15,335 nt of DNA from CAYMUN01 sp964440265 (GCA_964440265.1 CAYTRU010000023.1:1-15335), one strand, 5' to 3'. Shown: positions 1 through 7,837, counted from the stretch's first letter. A program made the numbers and translations. The notes: generated by a model from the sequence alone, not told the origin.

Positions 1-243
1 AAATAGCTTTGCTGTTATCAGCTTGACAGCATTACGACTGAGTGGCAGTACTCTCTCCGAAGGCAGATTCTGATCTACGTTAATTTCTCCGTCTTCGGGG
101 CATCTATAACTCCACTGCTCCATATGATTACCGTTGGGGTATACGAATGAAGTCAAAACAATTTTTCCCGCCTCCACACTAACCCCTCTGTGTTCGGGAC
201 AGACCATTAAGAATTTAGTCTCTGAGGACCTTCTAAACAACAT
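1..243 (-). CDS. Partial small zinc-ribbon-like protein (C-terminus cut off by window edge)
   Basis: An open frame runs on the minus strand from an ATG at 243 through position 1 without a stop, giving 81 residues so far. An in-frame TAG lies four codons before the ATG, so no earlier ATG is possible; an AGG about 8 bases upstream may be a weak ribosome site. Two short cysteine motifs are visible: CPEH at residues 15-18 and CPED at about residues 48-51. This spacing is typical of a small treble-clef or zinc-ribbon metal site, but the metal role is inferred. It lies 70 bases downstream of the WhiB-like gene on the same strand with no obvious terminator between, so the two may be cotranscribed. 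I do not recognise the family. Confidence 0.6.
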   Translation of the reverse strand, partial: MLFRRSSETKFLMVCPEHRGVSVEAGKIVLTSFVYPNGNHMEQWSYRCPEDGEINVDQNLPSERVLPLSRNAVKLITAKLF

Positions 244-313
244 CTTCCCATCCTAACACTTGAAATACCTTGATGCCAGGGAAGCTTAGATTCTGAGTAA
301 CCTACTGTGAGAA

Positions 314-646
314 TTATTCCGCGGGGACTAAATCCAGAGCTTGGGCCTTCAGCTCCAAGCGTTTTTGGCGCCGGTAATCGTTTTCTCGCTGTCTAGCGTT
401 AAGAACGAAGTCTACCCCGCCCCAAATGCCTTCTTTTTCACGCCGACTTGCTGCGCCGTTGTAACAAGGCTCTGCAACAACACACATAGCACAAATAGAT
501 TGAGCCACCGCGACTCTATTGTTTAGTTCCTGATATGTTTCGTTGGGTGGCGGAAAGAAGTATTCAGTCTGGCCTTTACAAGGCACATAAGCTGGCCAAT
601 CGGGGCTAGCTTGAGGTAAGGCTTCAGTTAAATTTAGTAAACCCAT
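314..646 (-). CDS. WhiB-like iron-sulfur transcriptional regulator
   Basis: The 110-residue protein has the WhiB signature: four cysteines at C23, C52, C55 and C61 (C-x28-C-x2-C-x5-C) expected to hold a [4Fe-4S] cluster, followed by the beta-turn motif GIWGG at residues 73-77. A basic tail (RQRENDYRRQKR) follows, as in the DNA-contact region of the family. WhiB proteins usually bind the principal sigma factor and act as redox- or stress-responsive regulators; that role is carried over from the family. The start is an ATG with a promoter-like sequence close upstream. The family is known mainly from Actinobacteria and their phages, so its presence in a CPR-like genome is notable. It sits between pilB and a cysteine-motif protein, all on the same strand. 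Confidence 0.88.
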   Translation of the reverse strand: MGLLNLTEALPQASPDWPAYVPCKGQTEYFFPPPNETYQELNNRVAVAQSICAMCVVAEPCYNGAASRREKEGIWGGVDFVLNARQRENDYRRQKRLELKAQALDLVPAE

Positions 647-656
647 AATTATACAT

Positions 657-685
657 ATTCTAACACTATTAAGCTAAATAAGCAA
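657..685 (-). promoter_or_regulatory. Promoter for the WhiB-like gene
   Basis: On the minus strand TTGCTT (685-680) and TAGAAT (662-657) are separated by 17 bases. The -10 box ends 10 bases before the ATG, so transcription would start about 3-4 bases before it, giving an almost leaderless mRNA. The -35 box lies just past the pilB stop codon. Confidence 0.5.
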
Positions 686-687
686 GC

Positions 688-2292
688 TTAACCAACTACG
701 CGGTAAACTTCTTCCAAAGTAGTTAAACCAGCGATGACCTTAAGGATGCCGTCTTGGAGCATGGTGACCATACCATTCTTAACGGCTTCGACCTCAATAT
801 CCTGGGCCGAGACTCTCATACCTTTAGCCTGCAGTAGTTCGCGCAGGGCGTCGGTCATTTGCAGCTGCTCGCGTATGGCCAGTTGTTCGCGGTAACCATA
901 GGGATTTTCCTCTGATTTACCTGGCTTGTAGAGTTTAACTGCTTGGAGATTTGGCTTTTCAACCCCTGCCGGCAGACTATCTATGATTTCCTGCAGGCGC
1001 TTTTTGGTAGTTTCGTCTGGGTCGTAGGCTTGCTTAGTGGTGTCGTCTAGCCGGCGCACCAAACGCTGGGCCATAATTAGCCGAATGGCTGAGAGGAACA
1101 ACGGATTTTCGCCAATCGCGTCAAGCAGACGAGTTAGCGCGGCACTGGCCGATGCCGCGTGAAAAGTTGATAACACCAAGTGGCCAGTTAGCGAGGCTTG
1201 CAAGGCCGTTTTGGCGGTGTCGTTATCTCTAATTTCCCCAACCATAATTACGTCTGGATCTAGACGCAGAACGGCGCGCAGTTTTTCCGCAAAGTTGGTC
1301 TGCTCGGCAGTTTTTGAGGTTACAGAAATTTGGGTAATACCATCAAACTGGTACTCTACCGGGTCCTCAATGGTAACAATCTTGCGCTCTTCATTATTAA
1401 GAGAGTTCAAAATGGAGTATAGGGTTGTAGTTTTACCGGAACCAGTTGGGCCGACAGCCATAACCAGGCCACTGGGTTTGGCAATAATGTCTTTAACTAC
1501 TGCCATTTCTTTCTCGGACAGGCCTAATTTGTCTAAGGAGTAGCGGTTTTGCTCCATGTTAAATAAGCGCATTACCACGTCCATGCCGTTTACACTTGGA
1601 GCAGTCTCTACGCGTAGGTTAATATCCACGCTGGTGCCGTCGGCCATTTTAGTAGCCTGGACAATATGACCCTGTTGAGCCTCGGGATCAGAAGTAGAAA
1701 TATTGGCTGAGCTGGCGATGGCTGACATCAGCATACGGTTTTTCTCTTGGCTAATGCGGGCTATGGCGTGCAGAACGCCGTCAATCCTTAGGCGGATACG
1801 CACGCCTTGTTTTTGATTCTCAACGTGGATGTCCGAGGCGCCAAGTTTATGCGCTTGCTGGACTAGGTAGGCTAGCATGTCATCGGCCCGAACTTGCTCT
1901 AGCGTAGCAGAGACTTTGGTAATCAAATCTTGCGAGCCGGCGCTGGTTAGTTCTATATCCTGGTAATGAATCTCTTTTGGTGGGTTATACAACTTCATGT
2001 AATCACTAAAGCCAGTGTCAGAAATCAGCACAAAGCTAATGCGCTGGTCCAAAAAGCGCTGGCGCAAATCTGACATGGTGGTTTGGGAGGTGGTATTGGT
2101 AATACCAAAAGTAATATTGCTTTTGTCGGCCGACAGCGGCACAACCCGCAAATTCTCCAGTTCTTGCGGTGTCAACAACTCTTTGTAGAGAGTTTTTTGG
2201 GCCAGCTGAGACGTATCAATATAAGGGATCCTCAAAATTAAGGATCGTCGCTGTACGGACAGCTCTTCATCTAGCCTGGCGTCTTGTGACAT
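688..2292 (-). CDS. pilB: Type IV pilus / type II secretion assembly ATPase (PilB/GspE family)
   Basis: The 534-residue protein is a hexameric secretion ATPase that would power extension of a type IV pilus at the cytoplasmic membrane. An N-terminal MshEN-like region spans about residues 20-100. The ATPase core shows Walker A GPTGSGKTTT (281-290), the Asp box VTIEDPVEY (306-314), Walker B DPDVIMVGEIRD (345-356) and the His box LTGHLVLSTFHA (368-379). The zinc-binding tetracysteine normally found after the His box is absent: the usual CxxC positions read RLDDTTKQAY (about 414-423) and LYKPGKSEENPYGY (454-467), and the protein has no cysteine at all. No other pilus gene lies in the window. It is transcribed away from the trmH-like gene. 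The assignment as PilB rather than GspE is by overall similarity. Confidence 0.93.
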   Translation of the reverse strand: MSQDARLDEELSVQRRSLILRIPYIDTSQLAQKTLYKELLTPQELENLRVVPLSADKSNITFGITNTTSQTTMSDLRQRFLDQRISFVLISDTGFSDYMKLYNPPKEIHYQDIELTSAGSQDLITKVSATLEQVRADDMLAYLVQQAHKLGASDIHVENQKQGVRIRLRIDGVLHAIARISQEKNRMLMSAIASSANISTSDPEAQQGHIVQATKMADGTSVDINLRVETAPSVNGMDVVMRLFNMEQNRYSLDKLGLSEKEMAVVKDIIAKPSGLVMAVGPTGSGKTTTLYSILNSLNNEERKIVTIEDPVEYQFDGITQISVTSKTAEQTNFAEKLRAVLRLDPDVIMVGEIRDNDTAKTALQASLTGHLVLSTFHAASASAALTRLLDAIGENPLFLSAIRLIMAQRLVRRLDDTTKQAYDPDETTKKRLQEIIDSLPAGVEKPNLQAVKLYKPGKSEENPYGYREQLAIREQLQMTDALRELLQAKGMRVSAQDIEVEAVKNGMVTMLQDGILKVIAGLTTLEEVYRVVG

Positions 2293-2339
2293 ACCCTCTA
2301 TTTAACCATAAGCGCTCGCTTTACCGAAGTAACTTAAGC

Positions 2340-2345
2340 TAGAAT
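2340..2345 (+). promoter_or_regulatory. -10 box of the TrmH-family gene
   Basis: TAGAAT ends 7 bases before the ATG, predicting transcription from at or next to the start codon. An AAGGAG directly abuts the ATG with zero spacing, too close to act as a normal ribosome site and likely outside the transcript or at its very 5' end. No convincing -35 box is visible. Confidence 0.4.
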
Positions 2346-2352
2346 TAAGGAG

Positions 2353-2850
2353 ATGACGAAAATTGTTCTAATAGCCCACAATGTCCGCAGCACCCACAAT
2401 GTTGGCTCACTGCTACGCACGGCCGAAGGCTTGGGCGTAGATAAAGTCTTTTTGACCGGCTATACGCCCTACCCTCTGCAGGAAGATGACAAACGCTTGC
2501 CGCATTTATCACGCAAATTGTCTGCGCAAATTCACAAAACTGCCCTTGGAGCGGAAAATACGCTTGATTGGCAGTATCAGGAAGATATTGATGACCTTAT
2601 TCATAAGTTAAAGGCTGAGGGCTATACGGTGGCCGCCCTAGAACAAGCCAAAAACTCAATTGGTCTCACAGACTATAAAACACCCGACAAGCTGGCTTTG
2701 ATTGTTGGCCGCGAGGTTGAAGGCATTGAGCCAGAGGTCTTGGCCCTAGCTGATGTCGTCTTAGAAATACCCATGAAGGGCCAAAAGGAGTCGTTCAATG
2801 TTGCGTCGGCATCGGCCATAGCATTGTTTTCTCTTATCTATTATAATTAG
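2353..2850 (+). CDS. TrmH/SpoU-family (SPOUT) RNA 2'-O-methyltransferase
   Basis: The 165-residue protein is about the length of a minimal SPOUT methyltransferase with no N-terminal substrate domain. Motif 1 is NVGSLLRTAEGLGV from residue 16, with the conserved catalytic-type arginine R22. Motif 2, LALIVGREVEGI (about 114-125), and motif 3, IPMKGQKESFNVASASA (about 139-155), form the trefoil knot that binds S-adenosylmethionine. The family methylates ribose 2'-OH groups in tRNA or rRNA. The exact target (tRNA position 18, position 34 or 23S rRNA) cannot be read from the sequence. The start is supported by the family's N-terminal beta strand beginning immediately (KIVLIAHNVRS). The CAP-domain gene follows after 23 bases on the same strand. 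Confidence 0.9.
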   Translation: MTKIVLIAHNVRSTHNVGSLLRTAEGLGVDKVFLTGYTPYPLQEDDKRLPHLSRKLSAQIHKTALGAENTLDWQYQEDIDDLIHKLKAEGYTVAALEQAKNSIGLTDYKTPDKLALIVGREVEGIEPEVLALADVVLEIPMKGQKESFNVASASAIALFSLIYYN

Positions 2851-2873
2851 CATTAACGTTTACAAAAACCACC

Positions 2874-3728
2874 ATGGTTACAAAAACAAAAAAGGGCGAA
2901 GCGCCCAAACACCATAAACAAACCAAGCCCTATTTACAGGTTTATTTGCCATATTTGCCGCTACTGATTCTGCTAGTAGGGATTTTTGCATCAATCCTAG
3001 TTAGCCTTAAGCCCAAAACTTCAGTCCTCGGCGCCGTAACCAACGTTAACCCTTCATCCCTACTGGTTTCCACTAACAAACAGCGTCTGGCCAATCATGA
3101 CCCAAGCTTAGTTGTTAACGACGCCTTAGCCCGCGCTGCCCAGAATAAAGCCAACGATATGGTTAAGCGCAACTACTGGGCACACGCTACGCCGGACGGC
3201 CAAACACCGTGGAGCTTCATCAGCGCCTCGGGCTACGCCTACCAGTACGCTGGCGAGAACTTGGCTTATGGTTTTGTCAGCAGTGATGACGCTGTCTCAG
3301 GCTGGATGAACAGCCAAGAGCATCGCCAAAACTTGCTAGATAAAAAGTACACCGAAGCCGGTTTTGGCATAGCCGAGAGTGAAGATTATCTAGGCCATGG
3401 CCCAGAAACTGTCATTGTCGCTCTCTATACCTCGCCGGCTGGCACGACCGCAGTTCTTGGCGCAGCTACGCAAGCGGCTACTGGCTCGCATAAAATCACT
3501 GCCATCCAAACCCTTACTCACGGTTCAATGCCCTGGGCTACCTCGGCGGCAGTCGCTCTAGCCCTGCTAGCCGGCGGCTTTATGGTTCTTCGGCGTAACA
3601 AAAAAGTATTGAAGAAACTAAAGCGCGGAGAAAAAGCCATCCTGGCTCACCCACTAGTAGATGTCACCATACTGGCCTTTATCCTGCTAATCGCCATTCT
3701 CTGCCGCACCACCGGCATTATAAAATAA
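2874..3728 (+). CDS. Membrane-anchored CAP (SCP/PR-1) domain protein
   Basis: The 284-residue protein has a basic cytoplasmic N-terminus and a membrane segment at about residues 25-44, then an extracellular CAP domain at about 65-188. CAP landmarks are YWAHATPDG (101-109), the GENLAYG motif (127-133), and GWMNSQEHRQNLL (143-155). H104, E128 and H150 would sit in the CAP cavity. Two further membrane segments (about 221-239 and 262-277) bracket a strongly basic loop (RRNKKVLKKLKRGEK), consistent with both that loop and the N-terminus being cytoplasmic. Bacterial CAP proteins are cell-surface proteins of poorly known activity, often linked to envelope or host-surface contact. The ATG has no clear SD site; a TATAAT at 2842-2847 overlaps the end of the upstream gene and could drive it, but no -35 box is seen. 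Confidence 0.9.
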   Translation: MVTKTKKGEAPKHHKQTKPYLQVYLPYLPLLILLVGIFASILVSLKPKTSVLGAVTNVNPSSLLVSTNKQRLANHDPSLVVNDALARAAQNKANDMVKRNYWAHATPDGQTPWSFISASGYAYQYAGENLAYGFVSSDDAVSGWMNSQEHRQNLLDKKYTEAGFGIAESEDYLGHGPETVIVALYTSPAGTTAVLGAATQAATGSHKITAIQTLTHGSMPWATSAAVALALLAGGFMVLRRNKKVLKKLKRGEKAILAHPLVDVTILAFILLIAILCRTTGIIK

Positions 3729-3753
3729 ATAGATAAGTACAGGTGTTAGACCA

Positions 3754-3782
3754 TTGACAAATTACTAATTTACTGATATTAT
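3754..3782 (+). promoter_or_regulatory. Strong consensus promoter for the neprosin-like gene
   Basis: A perfect -35 box TTGACA (3754-3759) and a -10 box TATTAT (3777-3782) are 17 bases apart, with a TG dinucleotide at 3774-3775 making an extended -10. Transcription would begin at about 3789-3790, one or two bases before the ATG at 3791, so the mRNA is predicted to be leaderless. Confidence 0.75.
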
Positions 3783-3790
3783 ATATCTGT

Positions 3791-4735
3791 ATGAAGCCAA
3801 TGGAATCAGTGGTGCCAAATCGTCTGCAGGAGGCTTGGTCTAAGATTGAGTCGTGCGCTGCCGCGGCACTTTTACTTGCTTCAGTGGTCGTCGCTACTGG
3901 GGACTCTGCGGCAAATCCTGTATTAACTGCCGCCCCCGCTCCTTTGGAAGGCGCGCCCCTGCCAGCTGCCTCCGAACCTTTGCCCCCATTGTTCCAGCCG
4001 CTGCACCCTAGCGAAAGCGGACCTGGAAGAGGCGGCATCGAACCCCCAACGTCGCAACCCCGCTTTTTATATGCCGGAGCCTACCAACGTCCTCGTTATG
4101 CCATAGGCGTATCTGTAGACATCGCTCAAGAAAAACCAGAAGTTGGCAAGAACGATTCCCACTCTTTAATGGAGCTTGCTGTTAGTTCCGCTGACGGAAA
4201 ACAGGTAGTTGAGGTAGGCTGGACTGTTGACCCTGGCCAGTTTGGCGACGAAGAGCCTCATTTATTTGTTTTCCATTGGGTTGACGGAGTCCTATCCTGT
4301 TATAACGGCTGCGGTTTTGTTGCTACCGGTACGCAGCCTCTTGTGGGCAGCGAATTACAGCCAAACCAGACCAACAGCTATGGTTTTAAACACAAAGACG
4401 GCAAATGGCAGGTTGAGTTTAACGGTCAGGAAATTGGTTATTTCCCTGACAAATTATGGCGGAAGAAATTTGATCACGCAGACTGGGTACGTATTTTTGG
4501 CGAGGTTTCCACTTACTCAGAATCACCGCCATGTGCCGACATGGGCAACGGCAACCCGGGCAATGCCCCATTCTCTGCCATGTTTAGTAGATTCCGCCTA
4601 ATTGGTGACGAACATAAAATCGCTCAAAAGCCTGCTTTACTAAACAATTCGTCCAATGAAACAGAGCACTACTTTTCTACAGTTATAGCCCCAGACATCG
4701 TTAGGGTCGGCGGTCCTGGCTCCGGTAGATGTTAG
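3791..4735 (+). CDS. Secreted neprosin-family glutamic endopeptidase
   Basis: The 314-residue protein begins with a signal-peptide-like hydrophobic stretch (about 22-37, cleavage perhaps after GDSA at 37-40), then a Pro/Ala-rich linker (about 43-90). The rest matches the neprosin (DUF239) fold: VVEVGWTVDP (139-148) with E141, the GD step at 152-153, LFVFHWVDG (158-166), the paired cysteines in CYNGCGFV (170-177), WQVEFNGQEIGYFPDKLW (206-223) and FGEV (236-239) with E238. E141 and E238 line up with the two catalytic glutamates of Nepenthes neprosin, recalled from the family. The enzyme would cleave proteins outside the cell, with plant neprosin acting after proline. The cysteine pair is one residue closer than in the plant enzyme. 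It has its own strong promoter; the true N-terminus could also be M4. Confidence 0.82.
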   Translation: MKPMESVVPNRLQEAWSKIESCAAAALLLASVVVATGDSAANPVLTAAPAPLEGAPLPAASEPLPPLFQPLHPSESGPGRGGIEPPTSQPRFLYAGAYQRPRYAIGVSVDIAQEKPEVGKNDSHSLMELAVSSADGKQVVEVGWTVDPGQFGDEEPHLFVFHWVDGVLSCYNGCGFVATGTQPLVGSELQPNQTNSYGFKHKDGKWQVEFNGQEIGYFPDKLWRKKFDHADWVRIFGEVSTYSESPPCADMGNGNPGNAPFSAMFSRFRLIGDEHKIAQKPALLNNSSNETEHYFSTVIAPDIVRVGGPGSGRC

Positions 4736-4760
4736 AACTAATATAAAAAACAGATATTGC

Positions 4761-4789
4761 TTGATTATTCTTATGTTTTAGGTTATAAT
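4761..4789 (+). promoter_or_regulatory. Promoter for the 823-residue orphan gene
   Basis: TTGATT (4761-4766) and a perfect TATAAT (4784-4789) are separated by 17 bases. Transcription would start near 4796, leaving a leader of about 17 bases that contains AAGG (4799-4802) some 10 bases before the ATG. It is the one plus-strand gene of this region with a short leader rather than an apparently leaderless start. Confidence 0.65.
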
Positions 4790-4812
4790 AACGTTATTAA
4801 GGCCTTATTTAT

Positions 4813-7284
4813 ATGAGTCAACCAGATAATCTAACTGTTCAAGATGCTCTTGCAGCCCAGCAAGAGCTCTCTGAAATGCTGTCCGCAGCTTCTACTGAAG
4901 ATCGTCAATGGCTTATGCAAGAAGCCGCTACTGACCCTGTCTACCAAGAGGCCGAGAAAGCTCAGAGTGATCTAGGCCGCTTGGCAAATGCCTTTGCTCA
5001 ACTTATAGAACAGAGACAAACCGGTGAGGCAGAGATTGCTAAGGATAGTCCAAACACTAATTATGACATTGAAGCACTACTAGCTGATCTGGAAGATGAT
5101 CCAACTCTTGCTGAAAAGGCTGCGCTGCAGCGCGAAGATATTGCCAGCGCACACGATTTTGCTGACAAATATGCCTTTGAGCGAAGAACGATAAACAGGA
5201 AGCCTAACAAAAAAGATGAAGCAGTACTAGAGCGAACCCTCAAGCGGGAGTTCCGTAACCGTTGGACAGCAGAAGAGATGGCTAACCAGCCATTGAGGCT
5301 TATGAGTGTCCTAGATAGTATTACCTGTAAGGAAGGCGTCTCAGACCAGGTAAAGAGTACTTTAATAAACTTTATATCTAGTGAGGTTAGCAAATATGTT
5401 GGTGAGAATGCCGCTCAAACTTCACCTGAAGTTATTGGAGAAAGGCTGCTTGCCTGTTTTACGCCGTCTTTTGTCCAAGAAAAACTGAAACGTGCCTTGA
5501 TTGCTCCGTACTTTCGTGCGGCGGAGAGTCGTGAAATTGATGTTCTAATGGACAATTATGAATCTTTCATCCGCGGCATATTGCGTGTCGGCCACCTACC
5601 AGAAATCTGTGCTGGTGCTTTAGACGTTGCACTCTTTAAAACACCGCTGCTCGGTAAAGATTCAACATATGACAAGACACTGACAATCATTCCAGCAATA
5701 CGCCTAGACAGACCAGAGCTTTTTGCCCGTATTACCGGCATATCAAGAACAATCCAGATTCTTCGGTTGAACATGGGCAATAATTTACTGTCTGAGGATC
5801 TGAATAGACCAGATGAAGGAAATATTTTTGGCACTATGTCGACAGCAATGGACAATTTCGACTGGAAGAAATTTGAGAAGGGTGACTACATCAAACTAAT
5901 GACTCACGGCACAGGCATGGAACGGCTTATAGCCTTGCACGCCAGTGAAGCTGTCACGACCTTAGGCGGCGATAAAGAAGCTCGTGAGGAATACCAGGAA
6001 CGCTTTAGCGCTTTTGCGCGGATCCAAGAACTAATAAGCGACAGAAGCTACTTGCAAAGCGAGTACTTTGAGGAGTCCCACCAGCTCAATGATAATGACT
6101 CGAACTATGAAGCCGTCCCTCAAGCCATTATGGTAATTATTAAAATGGCTATTAAAGAGTTCCCTAAGCAAGAGAACTTCTTAAGAAGCCTTATAAACAC
6201 CCAGTGTACTGTTCAGGATGAACTGCCGCTGTTTATACACGATAAGTCGGGCGATGTTAGATGGCTCAACTCATTCATGGCGGAAGAATTGCAAGAAATG
6301 CTAGGGAAGTTACTGCCGCAGCTTGAATACGAACAGCCTGAAGACGAAGAAATTCCTGAGAATATGGGTGAATGGATGCAGGAGCACACCAAAACCATAA
6401 GTTACCGGACAGATGATGGCTTTATTATTGAGACCAACCTGCTGGCCGATAGTCCAGACTTTACTATAGAAGAATGGCAAGCCTTGCTTGAAGAACACGC
6501 CGGAAAAATAGGACAGGTCAAAGACTCTATAGTCACCCGCCAAGGTGCGACCAGACGCCATGAGTTCCTTGGGCTAAAAGGAAGTTTGCCCCTCTTAATA
6601 AGACGCGAAAGCGAAGAAGACCGTAAGGGCCTGCATCCGATTGATGAAATTTTACGGCTGGATTTTGAAGGCCACGAAGGTGAATCAGCAGACCAAGCTC
6701 TAGAGTCGTGCCAACGAATGGTAATTGAGGAGCGCCGTCGCTTCCTTAACAAGCGCGGCATTGAGTTCTTCTCTGAAGTTGAAGACGATGAAGATGTTGA
6801 GAGTTTACTAATGCAAATACACAAGCACCCACGCAACCCGCAAAACTTTATAGTTACCGTAGAAGCCGTTGTGGATGGTCAAAGACATCGAGCAAAACTA
6901 CTAATGGACAGCCAACTGCGCTTCCAGCTGGGAGACAAAAAGGTAACCCAGCCAGAAGGTCTCAAATGGCTCAATGTCTACGCTGCTGAGTTCCTTAGCG
7001 CATTCATGTGCAACGAAGCCGTAGAAACTACCGAGGGCACCATTAGTGATGAAAAGAACGCCTTGACCTCGCGTATTGCGCACTTGCGCTTATTGCCAGA
7101 TGGCCAAAATTACTCCTACAAGCAGTGGGAAATCTGTTTGGAAGATGAAGGCCTAGACCTAGAGGTCTTAAGCGACCTGCAAGCGCTAAAGAAAGTTACT
7201 ACTCGCAAATCGACTTACGTAAAAGCACTGGAAGATGATGATCCATCAAAGGGTCCATTACGGATAATTCTCAGCTCTGAATAA
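4813..7284 (+). CDS. Large acidic cytoplasmic protein of unknown function
   Basis: This 823-residue protein is not recognised. It has no signal peptide, no evident membrane segment, no P-loop and no cysteine-rich metal site. The N-terminal roughly 110 residues are Ala/Gln/Glu/Asp-rich and probably helical. A central helical part follows, with an acidic hinge (EYEQPEDEEIPENMGEW, about 509-525). The C-terminal third alternates strand-like stretches (for instance ISYRTDDGFIIETNLLAD and FIVTVEAVVDGQRHRAKLL) with acidic loops such as SEVEDDEDVESL. Both halves could be separate domains. The gene has a consensus promoter and is monocistronic, converging on the 7302-7802 gene with only 17 bases between. 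Codon use and length argue for a real gene. A lineage-specific structural or regulatory protein is possible, but nothing in the sequence decides this. Confidence 0.88.
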   Translation: MSQPDNLTVQDALAAQQELSEMLSAASTEDRQWLMQEAATDPVYQEAEKAQSDLGRLANAFAQLIEQRQTGEAEIAKDSPNTNYDIEALLADLEDDPTLAEKAALQREDIASAHDFADKYAFERRTINRKPNKKDEAVLERTLKREFRNRWTAEEMANQPLRLMSVLDSITCKEGVSDQVKSTLINFISSEVSKYVGENAAQTSPEVIGERLLACFTPSFVQEKLKRALIAPYFRAAESREIDVLMDNYESFIRGILRVGHLPEICAGALDVALFKTPLLGKDSTYDKTLTIIPAIRLDRPELFARITGISRTIQILRLNMGNNLLSEDLNRPDEGNIFGTMSTAMDNFDWKKFEKGDYIKLMTHGTGMERLIALHASEAVTTLGGDKEAREEYQERFSAFARIQELISDRSYLQSEYFEESHQLNDNDSNYEAVPQAIMVIIKMAIKEFPKQENFLRSLINTQCTVQDELPLFIHDKSGDVRWLNSFMAEELQEMLGKLLPQLEYEQPEDEEIPENMGEWMQEHTKTISYRTDDGFIIETNLLADSPDFTIEEWQALLEEHAGKIGQVKDSIVTRQGATRRHEFLGLKGSLPLLIRRESEEDRKGLHPIDEILRLDFEGHEGESADQALESCQRMVIEERRRFLNKRGIEFFSEVEDDEDVESLLMQIHKHPRNPQNFIVTVEAVVDGQRHRAKLLMDSQLRFQLGDKKVTQPEGLKWLNVYAAEFLSAFMCNEAVETTEGTISDEKNALTSRIAHLRLLPDGQNYSYKQWEICLEDEGLDLEVLSDLQALKKVTTRKSTYVKALEDDDPSKGPLRIILSSE

Positions 7285-7301
7285 CCATCGAGTCTTTTAG
7301 T

Positions 7302-7802
7302 TTAACCCCAGACGGGCAGTCGTCCGCCATCGGCGACAATTGCCAACGCCGTAACCACACCTACACCAAAAACTTCGATGGAGAATGAAGGAGCAAAGCT
7401 GGGTCTCCCTACTTCTAGCTCAGCGCCCAAGTAGAGGTTATCGCGGATTTTAAACGGCGTAACGTCGCCATGAGCTTCGCTATCGGGGGAGATTGAAGCC
7501 AGATAAATAATTGAGCCGTCCTCTAGTTGCTGCAGCTCCGGCTGATCACTAGTAATGCCGTCTATAAGCCATCTCTGGCTATAACCATCAAAATGTCGGT
7601 TAAAGTCGCGTATATCCTCAGCTTGGTGGATAGAGAACTTTCCCGAAGTAGCATCCTCTGCCCGTGTAACACCAATCTCTACTGCAGCTCCTATTTTGCC
7701 AATATCAAAAAGGAAAGCCCTACCTCTTCTTTGCCATCTTTGCTGAAGCTCAGAAGGGTTACGCGGAGCTTCTCGTTTATTGTAAGGAAATTGATCTGCC
7801 AT
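7302..7802 (-). CDS. Unknown 166-residue protein, paralog A of an inverted pair
   Basis: No family is recognised. The protein is clearly homologous to, and exactly as long as, the product at 8496-8996. Shared blocks are a basic N-terminal patch with QxRWxxxGxAxL, then GxAxEIGVxRAxD (about residues 38-50), DxPELxQL in the middle, and a nearly invariant C-terminal block GVGVVTALxIxAxGxRxPxW ending the protein. There is no signal peptide or strong membrane segment; the hydrophobic C-terminal block is probably a buried strand or helix. The ATG at 7802 has a -10 box only 6 bases upstream, suggesting a leaderless mRNA. It is divergent from the hydrophobic protein at 7899-8423 and converges on the orphan gene at 4813-7284. 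Confidence 0.85.
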   Translation of the reverse strand: MADQFPYNKREAPRNPSELQQRWQRRGRAFLFDIGKIGAAVEIGVTRAEDATSGKFSIHQAEDIRDFNRHFDGYSQRWLIDGITSDQPELQQLEDGSIIYLASISPDSEAHGDVTPFKIRDNLYLGAELEVGRPSFAPSFSIEVFGVGVVTALAIVADGGRLPVWG

Positions 7803-7808
7803 AAGAAT

Positions 7809-7837
7809 ATTATCCCACTTTTTCTACCATTTGAAAA
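7809..7837 (-). promoter_or_regulatory. Promoter for paralog A
   Basis: On the minus strand TTTTCA (7837-7832) and GATAAT (7814-7809) are 17 bases apart. The -10 box ends 6 bases before the ATG, so a leaderless transcript is predicted. The -35 match is modest. Confidence 0.45.

Noticed and set aside
648..653. Minus-strand TATAAT one base before the WhiB ATG as the -10 box
   Set aside because: Transcription would begin inside the gene and remove the start codon; the TAGAAT at 657-662 with a 17-base spacer to TTGCTT fits better.
2347..2352. AAGGAG as the ribosome-binding site of the TrmH-family gene
   Set aside because: It touches the ATG with no spacer, so it cannot pair with 16S rRNA while the start codon is in the P site; a leaderless start is more likely.
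3718..4038. 106-codon minus-strand frame opposite the neprosin-like gene
   Set aside because: Low-complexity Gly/Ala translation that mirrors the Pro/Ala linker of the real gene; no start signal.
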